Assembly (NCBI GenBank): GCA_047975785.1
Contig: JBKEEC010000218.1
Location: forward strand, 1 to 21,909
Direction of reading: 5' to 3'
From: JACXVD01 sp047975785
GTDB taxonomy: Bacteria; Pseudomonadota; Alphaproteobacteria; Sphingomonadales; Sphingomonadaceae
Length of the DNA stretch: 21,909 nt
Every line of letters starts with the position of its first letter. Position 1 is the stretch's first letter. Position numbers and translations under genes: made by a program. Below the pieces are notes generated by a model. The model saw nothing but the letters and a program-made list of their open reading frames with translations. It did not search any database and had not been told where the DNA came from. Below, piece after piece: positions 1 to 6,889 of this stretch.

Positions 1-1986
1 ACTGACCCGCAAAGTTATAAACGCACAACCACACATTTCTGGCGTGATCTGTCGGACCTCGACCATGCAGCCGCGGCACTTGACCTGAAAGGGGAAGCAA
101 GCAGTGCAAGCATGGGCGGCGATGGCTGGCTCTATTTTCTGTCTGACAGAAAGGCCGGACAAGCTGGCACCTCATCCGGCTCCGGGGCAGAAGACAAGCC
201 TGAAGCCAGCAAGCAAATCTGGCGAGCGGCCATGGACAAGGCGGGCAAGGTAACCAGGGTCGAACAGGTCAGCGCCTTGCCGGGCAGTATTGCAGGATTT
301 GTTCTGTCTCCGGATGCTTCGCGTATTGTCATTTACGGGCCAACCGCACGCACATGCGCCAGTTTTGCCTGTCCGGACAGTTCTAGCGAATTGCCCGGTC
401 CCGGCACAGGCAGATTGTATCAAAGTGATGTCGGTTTTGTTCGTCACTGGGATAGTTGGGAAACCCCCGGCGTATACAATCGCGGTTTTGTCTATAATCT
501 GGCCGGAGGGAAAATCGGCGGTCAGGCTATCGCGCTGGATGGTCCGGCCAATGGTGCGGTGCTGGTCGGAGATACGCCTACCCAGCCATTTGGCGGCAAT
601 GAGGAAATCGTCTGGGCGCCGGACAGTTCCGGAGTCTATTTCTCGGCACGGCAGGCGGATGCACAGGAGCCCGTATCAACCAATGTTGATATCTGGTGGA
701 ATGATTTGTCCGGCAATGCTCCTGCTAACCTGACTGTGGCGAACCAGGCAACGGATAATCTTCCTGCCCCGTCGCCGGATGGAAAATGGCTGGCCTGGGT
801 CGCGATGGAGCGACCGGGCTATGAATCTGACCGGATGGTTATTCATCTGCGCAATCTGGCCACTGGTTCGATCCGCGCTCTTACCCAGGATTTTGATCGC
901 AGTTTTGGCTCCCTTGCATGGACGCCGGATTCGCACTGGCTGATCGCCACGGCCGATGATGTTCTGGATACGCCCGCCTTTCGGATCAACCCTCATAATG
1001 GCAAGGCGGACCGGCTGGATCTGATGGCCGGTAATGAAGCCCATATTGCCAATGTTTCGCCCCTGCCTGGCAATCGCCTGCTGTTCACGCGCGATTCTAT
1101 TGGCGCTCCATCAGAATTGTTCCTGTCTGCCAATTGGGCGATGGCCCGTCCTGTCAGCAATGTCGATTCGGACATTCTTGGCCAGCGTGCCCCGATCGTA
1201 ACCCGGCGTTTCAGCTTTGCCGGTGCCAATGGGGATATTGTCTGGGGGCAAATTACCAAGCTGGATGAGGCAAGCACGAAAATGCCTGCCATTCTCTATG
1301 TGCATGGCGGACCACAAGGCAGTTTCAATGATGGCTGGTCAAGCCGGTGGACTCCGCGCGTTGTCGCCAGTCAGGGCTTTGCAGTCATTTCTGTCGATTT
1401 TCACGGCAGCACGGGATATGGGCAGGCCTTTACCGACAGCATCAACCGGGACTGGGGCGGCAAGCCACTGGAAGATCTGCAAAAGGGGCTGGAGGCTGCG
1501 CTGCAGCTTGATCCGCAGATTGACGGAAGCAATGCCTGCGCCATGGGGGCTTCCTATGGCGGCTATATGATGAACTGGATTGCCGGACAATGGCCGGACC
1601 GCTTCCGTTGCCTCGTGCAGCATGACGGCGTGTTTGATGCGCGCGCCATGGCTTATGAAACCGAAGAAATATGGTTTGATCGCTGGGAGCATGGCGGCAA
1701 ACTCTATCATGAAGCCCCGCAAGAATATGAACGCTGGAATCCGGTCAATCATGTTGACAAGTGGCAGACACCGATGCTGGTTATCACGGGAGAAAAGGAT
1801 TTCCGGATTCCCTATACGCAGGGACTTGCTGCCTTTACCGCTCTGCAGATGAAGAATATTCCATCCGAGCTTCTGGTTTTCCCTGATGAAAATCACTGGG
1901 TCGTGCAGCCCAAAAACTCGCTTCAGTGGCACGATACGGTTTTTGCCTGGCTCCATCGCTGGCTGGGCATGGGCGATGGGCAATAA
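1..1986 (+). CDS. S9-family serine peptidase (prolyl oligopeptidase/acylaminoacyl-peptidase type), 5' end cut by window
   Basis: The reading frame is open from base 1, so the start lies outside the window; 661 residues are visible. The first ~390 residues look like the beta-propeller of S9 peptidases, with repeated 'SPDGKWLAW', 'WAPDSSGVYF' and 'WTPDSHWL' blades. The C-terminal ~250 residues are the alpha/beta-hydrolase domain. The nucleophile motif GASYGGY puts Ser at visible residue 518 (bases 1552-1554). The likely acid is Asp 600 in GEKDFRIPY and the likely base is His 632 in DENHW. Members cleave short peptides or N-acyl dipeptides; many related bacterial proteins are exported, but the N-terminus needed to judge this is missing. 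The gene ends two bases before the next ATG, so it is probably co-transcribed with the ferredoxin gene. The family call is firm; the exact specificity is not readable. Confidence 0.93.
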   Translation, partial: TDPQSYKRTTTHFWRDLSDLDHAAAALDLKGEASSASMGGDGWLYFLSDRKAGQAGTSSGSGAEDKPEASKQIWRAAMDKAGKVTRVEQVSALPGSIAGFVLSPDASRIVIYGPTARTCASFACPDSSSELPGPGTGRLYQSDVGFVRHWDSWETPGVYNRGFVYNLAGGKIGGQAIALDGPANGAVLVGDTPTQPFGGNEEIVWAPDSSGVYFSARQADAQEPVSTNVDIWWNDLSGNAPANLTVANQATDNLPAPSPDGKWLAWVAMERPGYESDRMVIHLRNLATGSIRALTQDFDRSFGSLAWTPDSHWLIATADDVLDTPAFRINPHNGKADRLDLMAGNEAHIANVSPLPGNRLLFTRDSIGAPSELFLSANWAMARPVSNVDSDILGQRAPIVTRRFSFAGANGDIVWGQITKLDEASTKMPAILYVHGGPQGSFNDGWSSRWTPRVVASQGFAVISVDFHGSTGYGQAFTDSINRDWGGKPLEDLQKGLEAALQLDPQIDGSNACAMGASYGGYMMNWIAGQWPDRFRCLVQHDGVFDARAMAYETEEIWFDRWEHGGKLYHEAPQEYERWNPVNHVDKWQTPMLVITGEKDFRIPYTQGLAAFTALQMKNIPSELLVFPDENHWVVQPKNSLQWHDTVFAWLHRWLGMGDGQ

Positions 1987-1988
1987 TA

Positions 1989-2396
1989 ATGGAGACAGGC
2001 CCGGAGCAGAAATCAGCAGATCAGGAGCTGGTGCGCGCCCGCCGGGCGTTTGACAGCATTGGCGGTCCGGGTCTGGAACGGCAGATATTTCTTTGCGCCA
2101 TGTCAGAAAAACAGAAATGTTGTTCCTTTGAAGAGGTGGAACGGGCCTGGAATTATCTCAAGCGGCGGTTCAGGGAAATGGGCCTTCCTGCGCAGGGCGT
2201 GCAGCGCACAAAGGCGGATTGCCTGCAAATCTGTGCAAATGGCCCTATCGCTGTGGTGTGGCCGGACGGTGTCTGGTATCATTCCTGCACTGAAAATGTG
2301 CTGGAACAGATTATCCAGAGCCATCTGGTTGGAGGCAAACCCGTCGCTCAATACCGCCTGACCGGCATGGACCCGTCACAAACATCCACTTCTTAG
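1989..2396 (+). CDS. Thioredoxin-like [2Fe-2S] ferredoxin domain protein
   Basis: A 135-residue protein. The open frame extends further upstream, but ATG 1989 is preferred because it follows the peptidase stop (1984-1986) by two bases and extending it would overlap the peptidase gene. The ribosome-binding site is weak. Cysteines at 36, 44, 45, 78, 82 and 100 include the C-x7/8-C and C-x3-C pairs of thioredoxin-fold [2Fe-2S] ferredoxins. The second pair lies in 'ADCLQICANGPIAVVWPDGVWY', a hallmark of this group. Such proteins carry one 2Fe-2S cluster and move single electrons; their partners in sphingomonads are mostly unknown. The next two genes follow on the same strand and one also encodes a 2Fe-2S protein, so a redox role is plausible. 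Family assignment is strong; the partner is unknown. Confidence 0.88.
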   Translation: METGPEQKSADQELVRARRAFDSIGGPGLERQIFLCAMSEKQKCCSFEEVERAWNYLKRRFREMGLPAQGVQRTKADCLQICANGPIAVVWPDGVWYHSCTENVLEQIIQSHLVGGKPVAQYRLTGMDPSQTSTS

Positions 2397-2415
2397 CACG
2401 GCTTATTTTTTTGCA

Positions 2416-2979
2416 ATGCCCGGATTAACTGTCAATGGCCGACCGCTTGAATTTGCGCTGGACCCGCAAACGCCCCTTCTCTGGGCGTTGCGCGATGCAG
2501 CCAATCTTACCGGGACAAAATATGGCTGTGGCAACGGGGATTGCGGCGCGTGCATGGTTATGGTTGACGGTGAGGCCCTGCGTTCGTGCCTTATCACCCT
2601 TGCTGAAGCAGAAGGCCGGTTCGTCACCACGATAGAGGGGTTGAGCCGTGACCGCTCGCACCCGCTGCAACAGGCCATGGTTGCCGAGCAGGCCATCCAG
2701 TGCGGTTTCTGCACGCCGGGAATTGTTATGGCCGGTGCTGCCTTGCTGGCACGCAATTCAGATCCGGACGAAGCGGAAATTCGCAATGCCATCCCCAATT
2801 TGTGCCGCTGCGGTGTCTATCCCCGTCTGGTGCGCGCTATCCAGCGGGCAGGTCGGGTCATGCGCCGTGAAGAGCGGATAGACGCTGCCCCGCCGCCCGG
2901 AATCAGCACCGAAGATGCGGCAAGAGCTGTTCCGGCAATGGCCCCGGCTATGGAACAGCCATCATCACCGGAGGAATAA
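2416..2979 (+). CDS. [2Fe-2S] subunit of a xanthine-oxidase-family molybdenum hydroxylase (CoxS/IorA type)
   Basis: A 187-residue protein with both cluster domains of the small subunit of aldehyde/xanthine/isoquinoline oxidoreductases. The N-terminal plant-type ferredoxin domain has Cys 38, 43, 46 and 58 (CGNGDCGAC). The C-terminal helical domain has Cys 96, 99, 130 and 132 (QCGFC and LCRC). In the family these clusters pass electrons from the molybdopterin subunit to an acceptor. No large molybdopterin subunit or FAD subunit is encoded next to it here, which is odd. A Pro/Ala/Glu-rich tail of about 35 residues follows the usual family end. The start ATG 2416 fits the family N-terminus but has no clear Shine-Dalgarno and follows a run of seven T. 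The stop abuts the next start. Confidence 0.9.
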   Translation: MPGLTVNGRPLEFALDPQTPLLWALRDAANLTGTKYGCGNGDCGACMVMVDGEALRSCLITLAEAEGRFVTTIEGLSRDRSHPLQQAMVAEQAIQCGFCTPGIVMAGAALLARNSDPDEAEIRNAIPNLCRCGVYPRLVRAIQRAGRVMRREERIDAAPPPGISTEDAARAVPAMAPAMEQPSSPEE

Positions 2980-3324
2980 ATGGAAGCAACAATCTGGCAT
3001 AATCCGAATTGCAGCAAATCCCGCGCTGCGCTGGAAACCCTGCAAAATCAGGATAATATTGATCTGACAGTGATCAAATATCTGCAAGACCCGCCATCGC
3101 GCGAGACGCTGGAACGTCTTTATCTCACTGCCGGCATGACTCCGCGCGAAGGCTTGCGCCTGCAAGGGACTGACGCGAAAGAACGAGGGCTGGATCAAGC
3201 CGCCGATGATGTTGTTCTTGATGCCATGGCAGCCGATCCGAAATTGATTGAACGCCCCCTTGTCCAGACAGAAAAAGGTGTGCGCCTGTGTCGTCCGCCT
3301 GAGCGGATTAACGATATTCTCTGA
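2980..3324 (+). CDS. arsC: ArsC-family (glutaredoxin-type) arsenate reductase-like protein
   Basis: A 114-residue thioredoxin-fold protein of usual ArsC length. The catalytic loop HNPNCSKSR places Cys at 11. Arg 60, Arg 92 (in ERPLV) and Arg 105 (in RLCRP) correspond to the arsenate-binding arginines known in Escherichia coli ArsC, so the active site looks intact. Family members reduce arsenate to arsenite with glutathione and glutaredoxin; some close homologues have other or unknown roles. The start codon directly follows the previous stop, and GGAGGA at 2970-2975 is a good ribosome-binding site. No arsenite exporter or ArsR regulator is nearby, so a dedicated ars operon is not supported and the gene symbol is provisional. 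Confidence 0.82.
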   Translation: MEATIWHNPNCSKSRAALETLQNQDNIDLTVIKYLQDPPSRETLERLYLTAGMTPREGLRLQGTDAKERGLDQAADDVVLDAMAADPKLIERPLVQTEKGVRLCRPPERINDIL

Positions 3325-3330
3325 CCTTAG

Positions 3331-3431
3331 AGTGTGATGACAAAAAGTGGGCACCGGTTTCTGTCAAAAAATCACACGACAACAAAAGCATAAAGAGCGG
3401 GATGTGATTCTGTCATATGTCATCCCGCTCT
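3331..3431. repeat. RIME-like two-palindrome intergenic element at a convergent gene junction
   Basis: About 100 bases made of two palindromes. The first pairs GTGTGAT (3332-3338) with ATCACAC (3371-3377) and GACA (3339-3342) with TGTC (3362-3365), enclosing AGTGGGCACCGGTTT. The second pairs AGAGCGGGATG (3394-3404) perfectly with CATCCCGCTCT (3421-3431) over a 16-base loop. The order, the CACCGGTTT core and the AGAGCGGGATG arm resemble, from memory, the Rhizobium-specific intergenic mosaic elements (RIME) described in alphaproteobacteria, which have two large palindromes. The right arm overlaps the TAG stop of the acyl-CoA dehydrogenase gene, so it may also act as a 3' stem-loop for both convergent genes. 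Confidence 0.65.
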
Positions 3432-5172
3432 AAGCAGAGTTAACAGTTTTCAGCCAGGCAGAGACAAGCGGCACTTCGTAGTCGAAGAAATACCGGCAGG
3501 CTGCAAGGGAGTCTGCGAAGCCATCATGGGCTACCGCTTTGCCGGCCTGTTTCTGTTCCAGTTCAGTCGTAGCCAGATCCAGCCACAACCAGGCTGTTAC
3601 CCCGTGGCCGAAGGCACGAAGAAACAGGGTTGCGTTGTCGAGCTGACTATCAGAGGGCCGGGTGCGGATATTGGCAATGGCCTCATCCAGTTCATACCAG
3701 ACAGATTGCAGCCCGGTTCCAAAAGAGGCGAGTTCAGCTAAACCCGCGGCCCGCTGCTGTGTAGCCAGTATGCGCCCCTGCAGTAGCGTATACCCCTTGC
3801 CATCATAAAGGATCTTGCGACCAAGCAAGTCCTGACCCTGAACACCGGTTGTTCCTTCATGAATCGGGTTGAGGCGATTGTCACGATAGAGTTGTTCGAC
3901 ATCGAAATCACGCGTGTAGCCATATCCGCCATGCACCTGAATGGCGAGGTCATTGGCGGTCAGGCCAAATTCGGACGGAAAGGTTTTTGCAACAGGTGTC
4001 AGCAGCGCAAGCAATGCGGCGGCATCTTCATCTCCTGCCTGTTCCTGATCCACCAGATGCGCACAATACAGGCACAGGGCCAGAGCGCCTTCGCCATAGG
4101 CTTTCTGGGCCAGCAACATGCGCCGGACATCAGCATGTTCGATGATAGGTATGCTGTCTCCGCTTGTCCGGCTCCTGCCCTGAATACGCTCCCGGGCATA
4201 GGCCAGTGAGTGACGATATCCGCGATAGCCCATGGCTGCCGCGCCAATGCCCACACTGATCCGGGCCTCGTTCATCATCATGAACATCTGGCGCAAACCA
4301 TCACCGGCCTGCCCGACCAGCCATCCGGATGCGCCGTCATTTTCGCCAAAGTTGAGCAGGCAGTTTGCTGTCCCGCGATAGCCCATCTTGTGATTGAGAC
4401 CCGCAACGCTCACATCATTGCTTTTGCCATCGGAGAGATCGCGGGGCACAATAAAAAGAGACAGGCCCTTTGTCCCCGAAGGCAGGCTGCCATCGGCATC
4501 GGGGATTTTCGCCAGAACCAGATGGACGATATTTTCTGACACATCCTGGTCACCGCCGGAAATCCACATCTTGTTGCCGGTAATGCGGTAGCGTTGGCCC
4601 AGATCATCCTCGCCATCGGCAACAGCGCGTGTGCGCACGGCGGCAAGATCAGACCCGGCCTGTGGCTCGGAAAGGCACATCGTGCCAAACCAGCGGCCTT
4701 CAATCTGGGGCAAGGCAAAGGTTTCAATTTGTGCTGGAGATCCGAATGCGGCGATAAGCCGTGCATTGGCGGCAGTCAGCATGGGGTAGGCGGCAGTAGA
4801 GGCATTGGCAGCGGCAAACCAGGCATAACAGCTTGCGCTGACGGTAAAGGGCAAGGCAAGCCCGCCCAGATCTTCGGGAAAGCCTGCAGCAAAAAAGCCC
4901 AGTTCGGCATATTGCCGCAAGGCATCGCCAATCGCAGGCAGAATATGCACACCATCGGGGGCAAGAGTTGGTTCGTTCTGGTCTGCCTCTTTGAAATGTG
5001 GCAGAAAAGCCTCGACCGCCAGTTTTTCAGCAATGTCCATAATCGCGTCTATCGTTTCGCGACTATGGTGCCCCTGCTGCATAAGCAGATCATCCAGTTT
5101 CAGCCAGTCATACAGCAGAAAGTCCAGACCAGGACGAACAAGGAGCGGATGATTCATAGGCTGTGTTTCCAT
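3430..5172 (-). CDS. Acyl-CoA dehydrogenase, long DmdC-like form
   Basis: A 580-residue flavoprotein. It is longer than the ~380-residue classical enzymes because of a C-terminal helical extension after residue ~455, as in the DmdC (3-methylmercaptopropionyl-CoA dehydrogenase) type group. The FAD/substrate signature MCLSEPQAGSD is at 165-175. The block HGGYGYTRDFDVEQLYRDNRLNPIHEG ends with Glu 439, the expected catalytic base. The reaction is alpha,beta-desaturation of an acyl-CoA, with electrons passed to electron-transfer flavoprotein. An in-frame Met five codons downstream (ATG 5157) is an alternative start; neither has a strong Shine-Dalgarno. It lies 35 bases after the acyl-CoA ligase gene on the same strand, so ligase and dehydrogenase probably act one after the other. 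The substrate cannot be read from sequence. Confidence 0.92.
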   Translation of the reverse strand: METQPMNHPLLVRPGLDFLLYDWLKLDDLLMQQGHHSRETIDAIMDIAEKLAVEAFLPHFKEADQNEPTLAPDGVHILPAIGDALRQYAELGFFAAGFPEDLGGLALPFTVSASCYAWFAAANASTAAYPMLTAANARLIAAFGSPAQIETFALPQIEGRWFGTMCLSEPQAGSDLAAVRTRAVADGEDDLGQRYRITGNKMWISGGDQDVSENIVHLVLAKIPDADGSLPSGTKGLSLFIVPRDLSDGKSNDVSVAGLNHKMGYRGTANCLLNFGENDGASGWLVGQAGDGLRQMFMMMNEARISVGIGAAAMGYRGYRHSLAYARERIQGRSRTSGDSIPIIEHADVRRMLLAQKAYGEGALALCLYCAHLVDQEQAGDEDAAALLALLTPVAKTFPSEFGLTANDLAIQVHGGYGYTRDFDVEQLYRDNRLNPIHEGTTGVQGQDLLGRKILYDGKGYTLLQGRILATQQRAAGLAELASFGTGLQSVWYELDEAIANIRTRPSDSQLDNATLFLRAFGHGVTAWLWLDLATTELEQKQAGKAVAHDGFADSLAACRYFFDYEVPLVSAWLKTVNSA

Positions 5173-5207
5173 TGACGGACAAGAATTGAAAAACCGGCTG
5201 CCTTACA

Positions 5208-6815
5208 TCAGCGTGCGGCCATCATTTCGCGCAGTGCCAGCTTGTTGACCTTGCCAGTGGCACCCAGGGGGATTGTATCCATAAAAACAAACTCGTCGGG
5301 CATCCACCATTTTGCGATTTTTCCGTTGAGAAATTCCCGCAGATCATCGGCGCAAACCTGCGCGCCTGTACGTGGCTCCACAATCAGAACGGGCCGTTCA
5401 TCCCATTTGGGGTGGGGCACGCCAATAGCAGCGGCATTGGCTACTGCAGGATGAGAAAGGGCGATATTCTCTATCTCGATAGAGCTGATCCACTCGCCAC
5501 CTGATTTGATAACATCCTTGGCACGATCAGTGATCTGCATGGTGCCATGGGTGTCAATCGTCGCGACATCTCCGGTATCGAAAAACCCGTTCTTATCCAG
5601 AATGTGTCCGCCAGCTCCGTTGAAATAGCCATTGGTTACAGCAAATCCGCGCACTTTCAGCCGGCCTGATGTTGCGCCATCCCAGGGCAGGTCACTGTCG
5701 TTTTCGTCCACCAGGGTGAACTCTACCCCAAAGGGAGGGCGGCCCTGCTTCAGCTTGTAAGCTGTGATGCGGCCAGAGTCTGCTTCGTCCAGCAAGGCGG
5801 GGATACCGCCCATAGCGCCGATAGGAGAGGTTTCCGTCATTCCCCAGCCAGGTCGAACTTCAACGCCAAACTCGTCTTCAAAGGCGCGCAGGATTGCTTC
5901 TGGCAAGGCTGCACCACCAATGACAACCCGTTTCAGCCAGGGAAGCTTCAGATTATTGGCCCGCAGATAGTCCAGCAGGCCAAGCCAGACTGTTGGCACG
6001 GCAGCAGAAAATGTCACACGCTCGCTGTCCAGCAGTTCATAGACTGATGCGCCGTCAAGTTGTCCGCCTGGCATGACCATTCCCGCTCCCACCATCGGGC
6101 AGGCAAAGACCAGCCCCCAGGCGTTGGCGTGAAACATGGGCACAACGGGCATGACAATATCATCCGGGCCTATGCCCAGTGCGGCATTGTTTGCGACCGT
6201 CATCGCATGGAGTGTGTTGGAGCGATGCGAATACAGCACGCCCTTGGGATTGCCGGTGGTGCCGGAAGTGTAGCACAGGCCGCAGGCACCATGCTCATCA
6301 AAGCCGCCCCATTGCGGTGTGTCACCTGCTTCATTGATCAGGTGCTCATAAGAAAGCGCATCCAGCGTATTTGCAGGCATCTCATCCTGCCTGGCAAGGA
6401 TGAGGTAGTGCTCGAAAGGAAGCAGATGCCGGATCGGCTCGATGAGGGCTATGAAGCTGGTATCGAGGATCAGTATCCGGCTGCCCGCATCTTTTGCGAT
6501 CCAGACAAGCTGATCGGGGTGCAGTCGCGGGTTGAGCGTATGAAGGACTGCGCCAATCCCCATCGTGCCATACCAGCACTCCATATGGCGGGCACTGTTC
6601 CATGCCAGAGTTGCCACACGGTCACCGGATTTTATGCCAAGTGATTGCAATGCCGCAGAAAACTTCATGGCGCGGGATTGCATCTGCTGATAGGTCGTGC
6701 GCGAAATGCTGCCATCAGTATGACGGGAGATGATTTTGCGCTGGCCGTGAATGGCAGCGGCATGGGTGATGAACCGGTCCACCGTCAGAGGCCAGTCCTG
6801 CATTAATCCGTGCAT
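5208..6815 (-). CDS. AMP-forming acyl-CoA synthetase (fatty-acid/DmdB-like CoA ligase)
   Basis: A 535-residue ANL-superfamily enzyme. The P-loop YTSGTTGNPKGV is at 182-193, GWGMTETSP at 323-331, FDTGD at 412-416, then the hinge region TDRAKDVIKSGGEW. The likely catalytic Lys 522 is in GATGK near the C-terminus. It should adenylate a carboxylic acid and transfer it to CoA in the cytoplasm. ATG 6815 (MHGLMQDW) is chosen over the longer frame from 6842 because AGGAG lies 8 bases upstream of it and because the family starts there. Overall style resembles medium-chain and 3-methylmercaptopropionate CoA ligases (DmdB). Together with the downstream acyl-CoA dehydrogenase it forms an activation-plus-desaturation pair. 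Exact acid substrate unknown. Confidence 0.93.
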   Translation of the reverse strand: MHGLMQDWPLTVDRFITHAAAIHGQRKIISRHTDGSISRTTYQQMQSRAMKFSAALQSLGIKSGDRVATLAWNSARHMECWYGTMGIGAVLHTLNPRLHPDQLVWIAKDAGSRILILDTSFIALIEPIRHLLPFEHYLILARQDEMPANTLDALSYEHLINEAGDTPQWGGFDEHGACGLCYTSGTTGNPKGVLYSHRSNTLHAMTVANNAALGIGPDDIVMPVVPMFHANAWGLVFACPMVGAGMVMPGGQLDGASVYELLDSERVTFSAAVPTVWLGLLDYLRANNLKLPWLKRVVIGGAALPEAILRAFEDEFGVEVRPGWGMTETSPIGAMGGIPALLDEADSGRITAYKLKQGRPPFGVEFTLVDENDSDLPWDGATSGRLKVRGFAVTNGYFNGAGGHILDKNGFFDTGDVATIDTHGTMQITDRAKDVIKSGGEWISSIEIENIALSHPAVANAAAIGVPHPKWDERPVLIVEPRTGAQVCADDLREFLNGKIAKWWMPDEFVFMDTIPLGATGKVNKLALREMMAAR

Positions 6816-6836
6816 TGGGGATCTCCTGATCGGGGG

Positions 6837-6865
6837 CACCACCCGGCAAGGTCAGCCGGGTGGTG
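6837..6865 (-). terminator. Strong hairpin between receptor and CoA ligase genes
   Basis: CACCACCCGGC (6837-6847) and GCCGGGTGGTG (6855-6865) form a perfect 11-bp GC-rich stem with a 7-base loop. It lies just after the TonB-receptor stop (6890) and about 22 bases before the ligase start. No T-run follows on the transcribed strand, so it may be a weak or attenuating terminator, or a 3' stabilising stem that uncouples receptor and ligase levels. Confidence 0.6.
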
Positions 6866-6889
6866 AGGATTTCAATCCGTGCTGCAGGA

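Noticed and set aside
1339..1983. 214-codon minus-strand open frame opposite the S9 catalytic domain
   Set aside because: The plus frame carries the full Ser-Asp-His set; the antisense frame has no recognisable features.
3331..3431. CRISPR or transposon end
   Set aside because: There are no regularly spaced repeat units, no transposase and no target duplication; the two-palindrome layout fits an intergenic mosaic element better.
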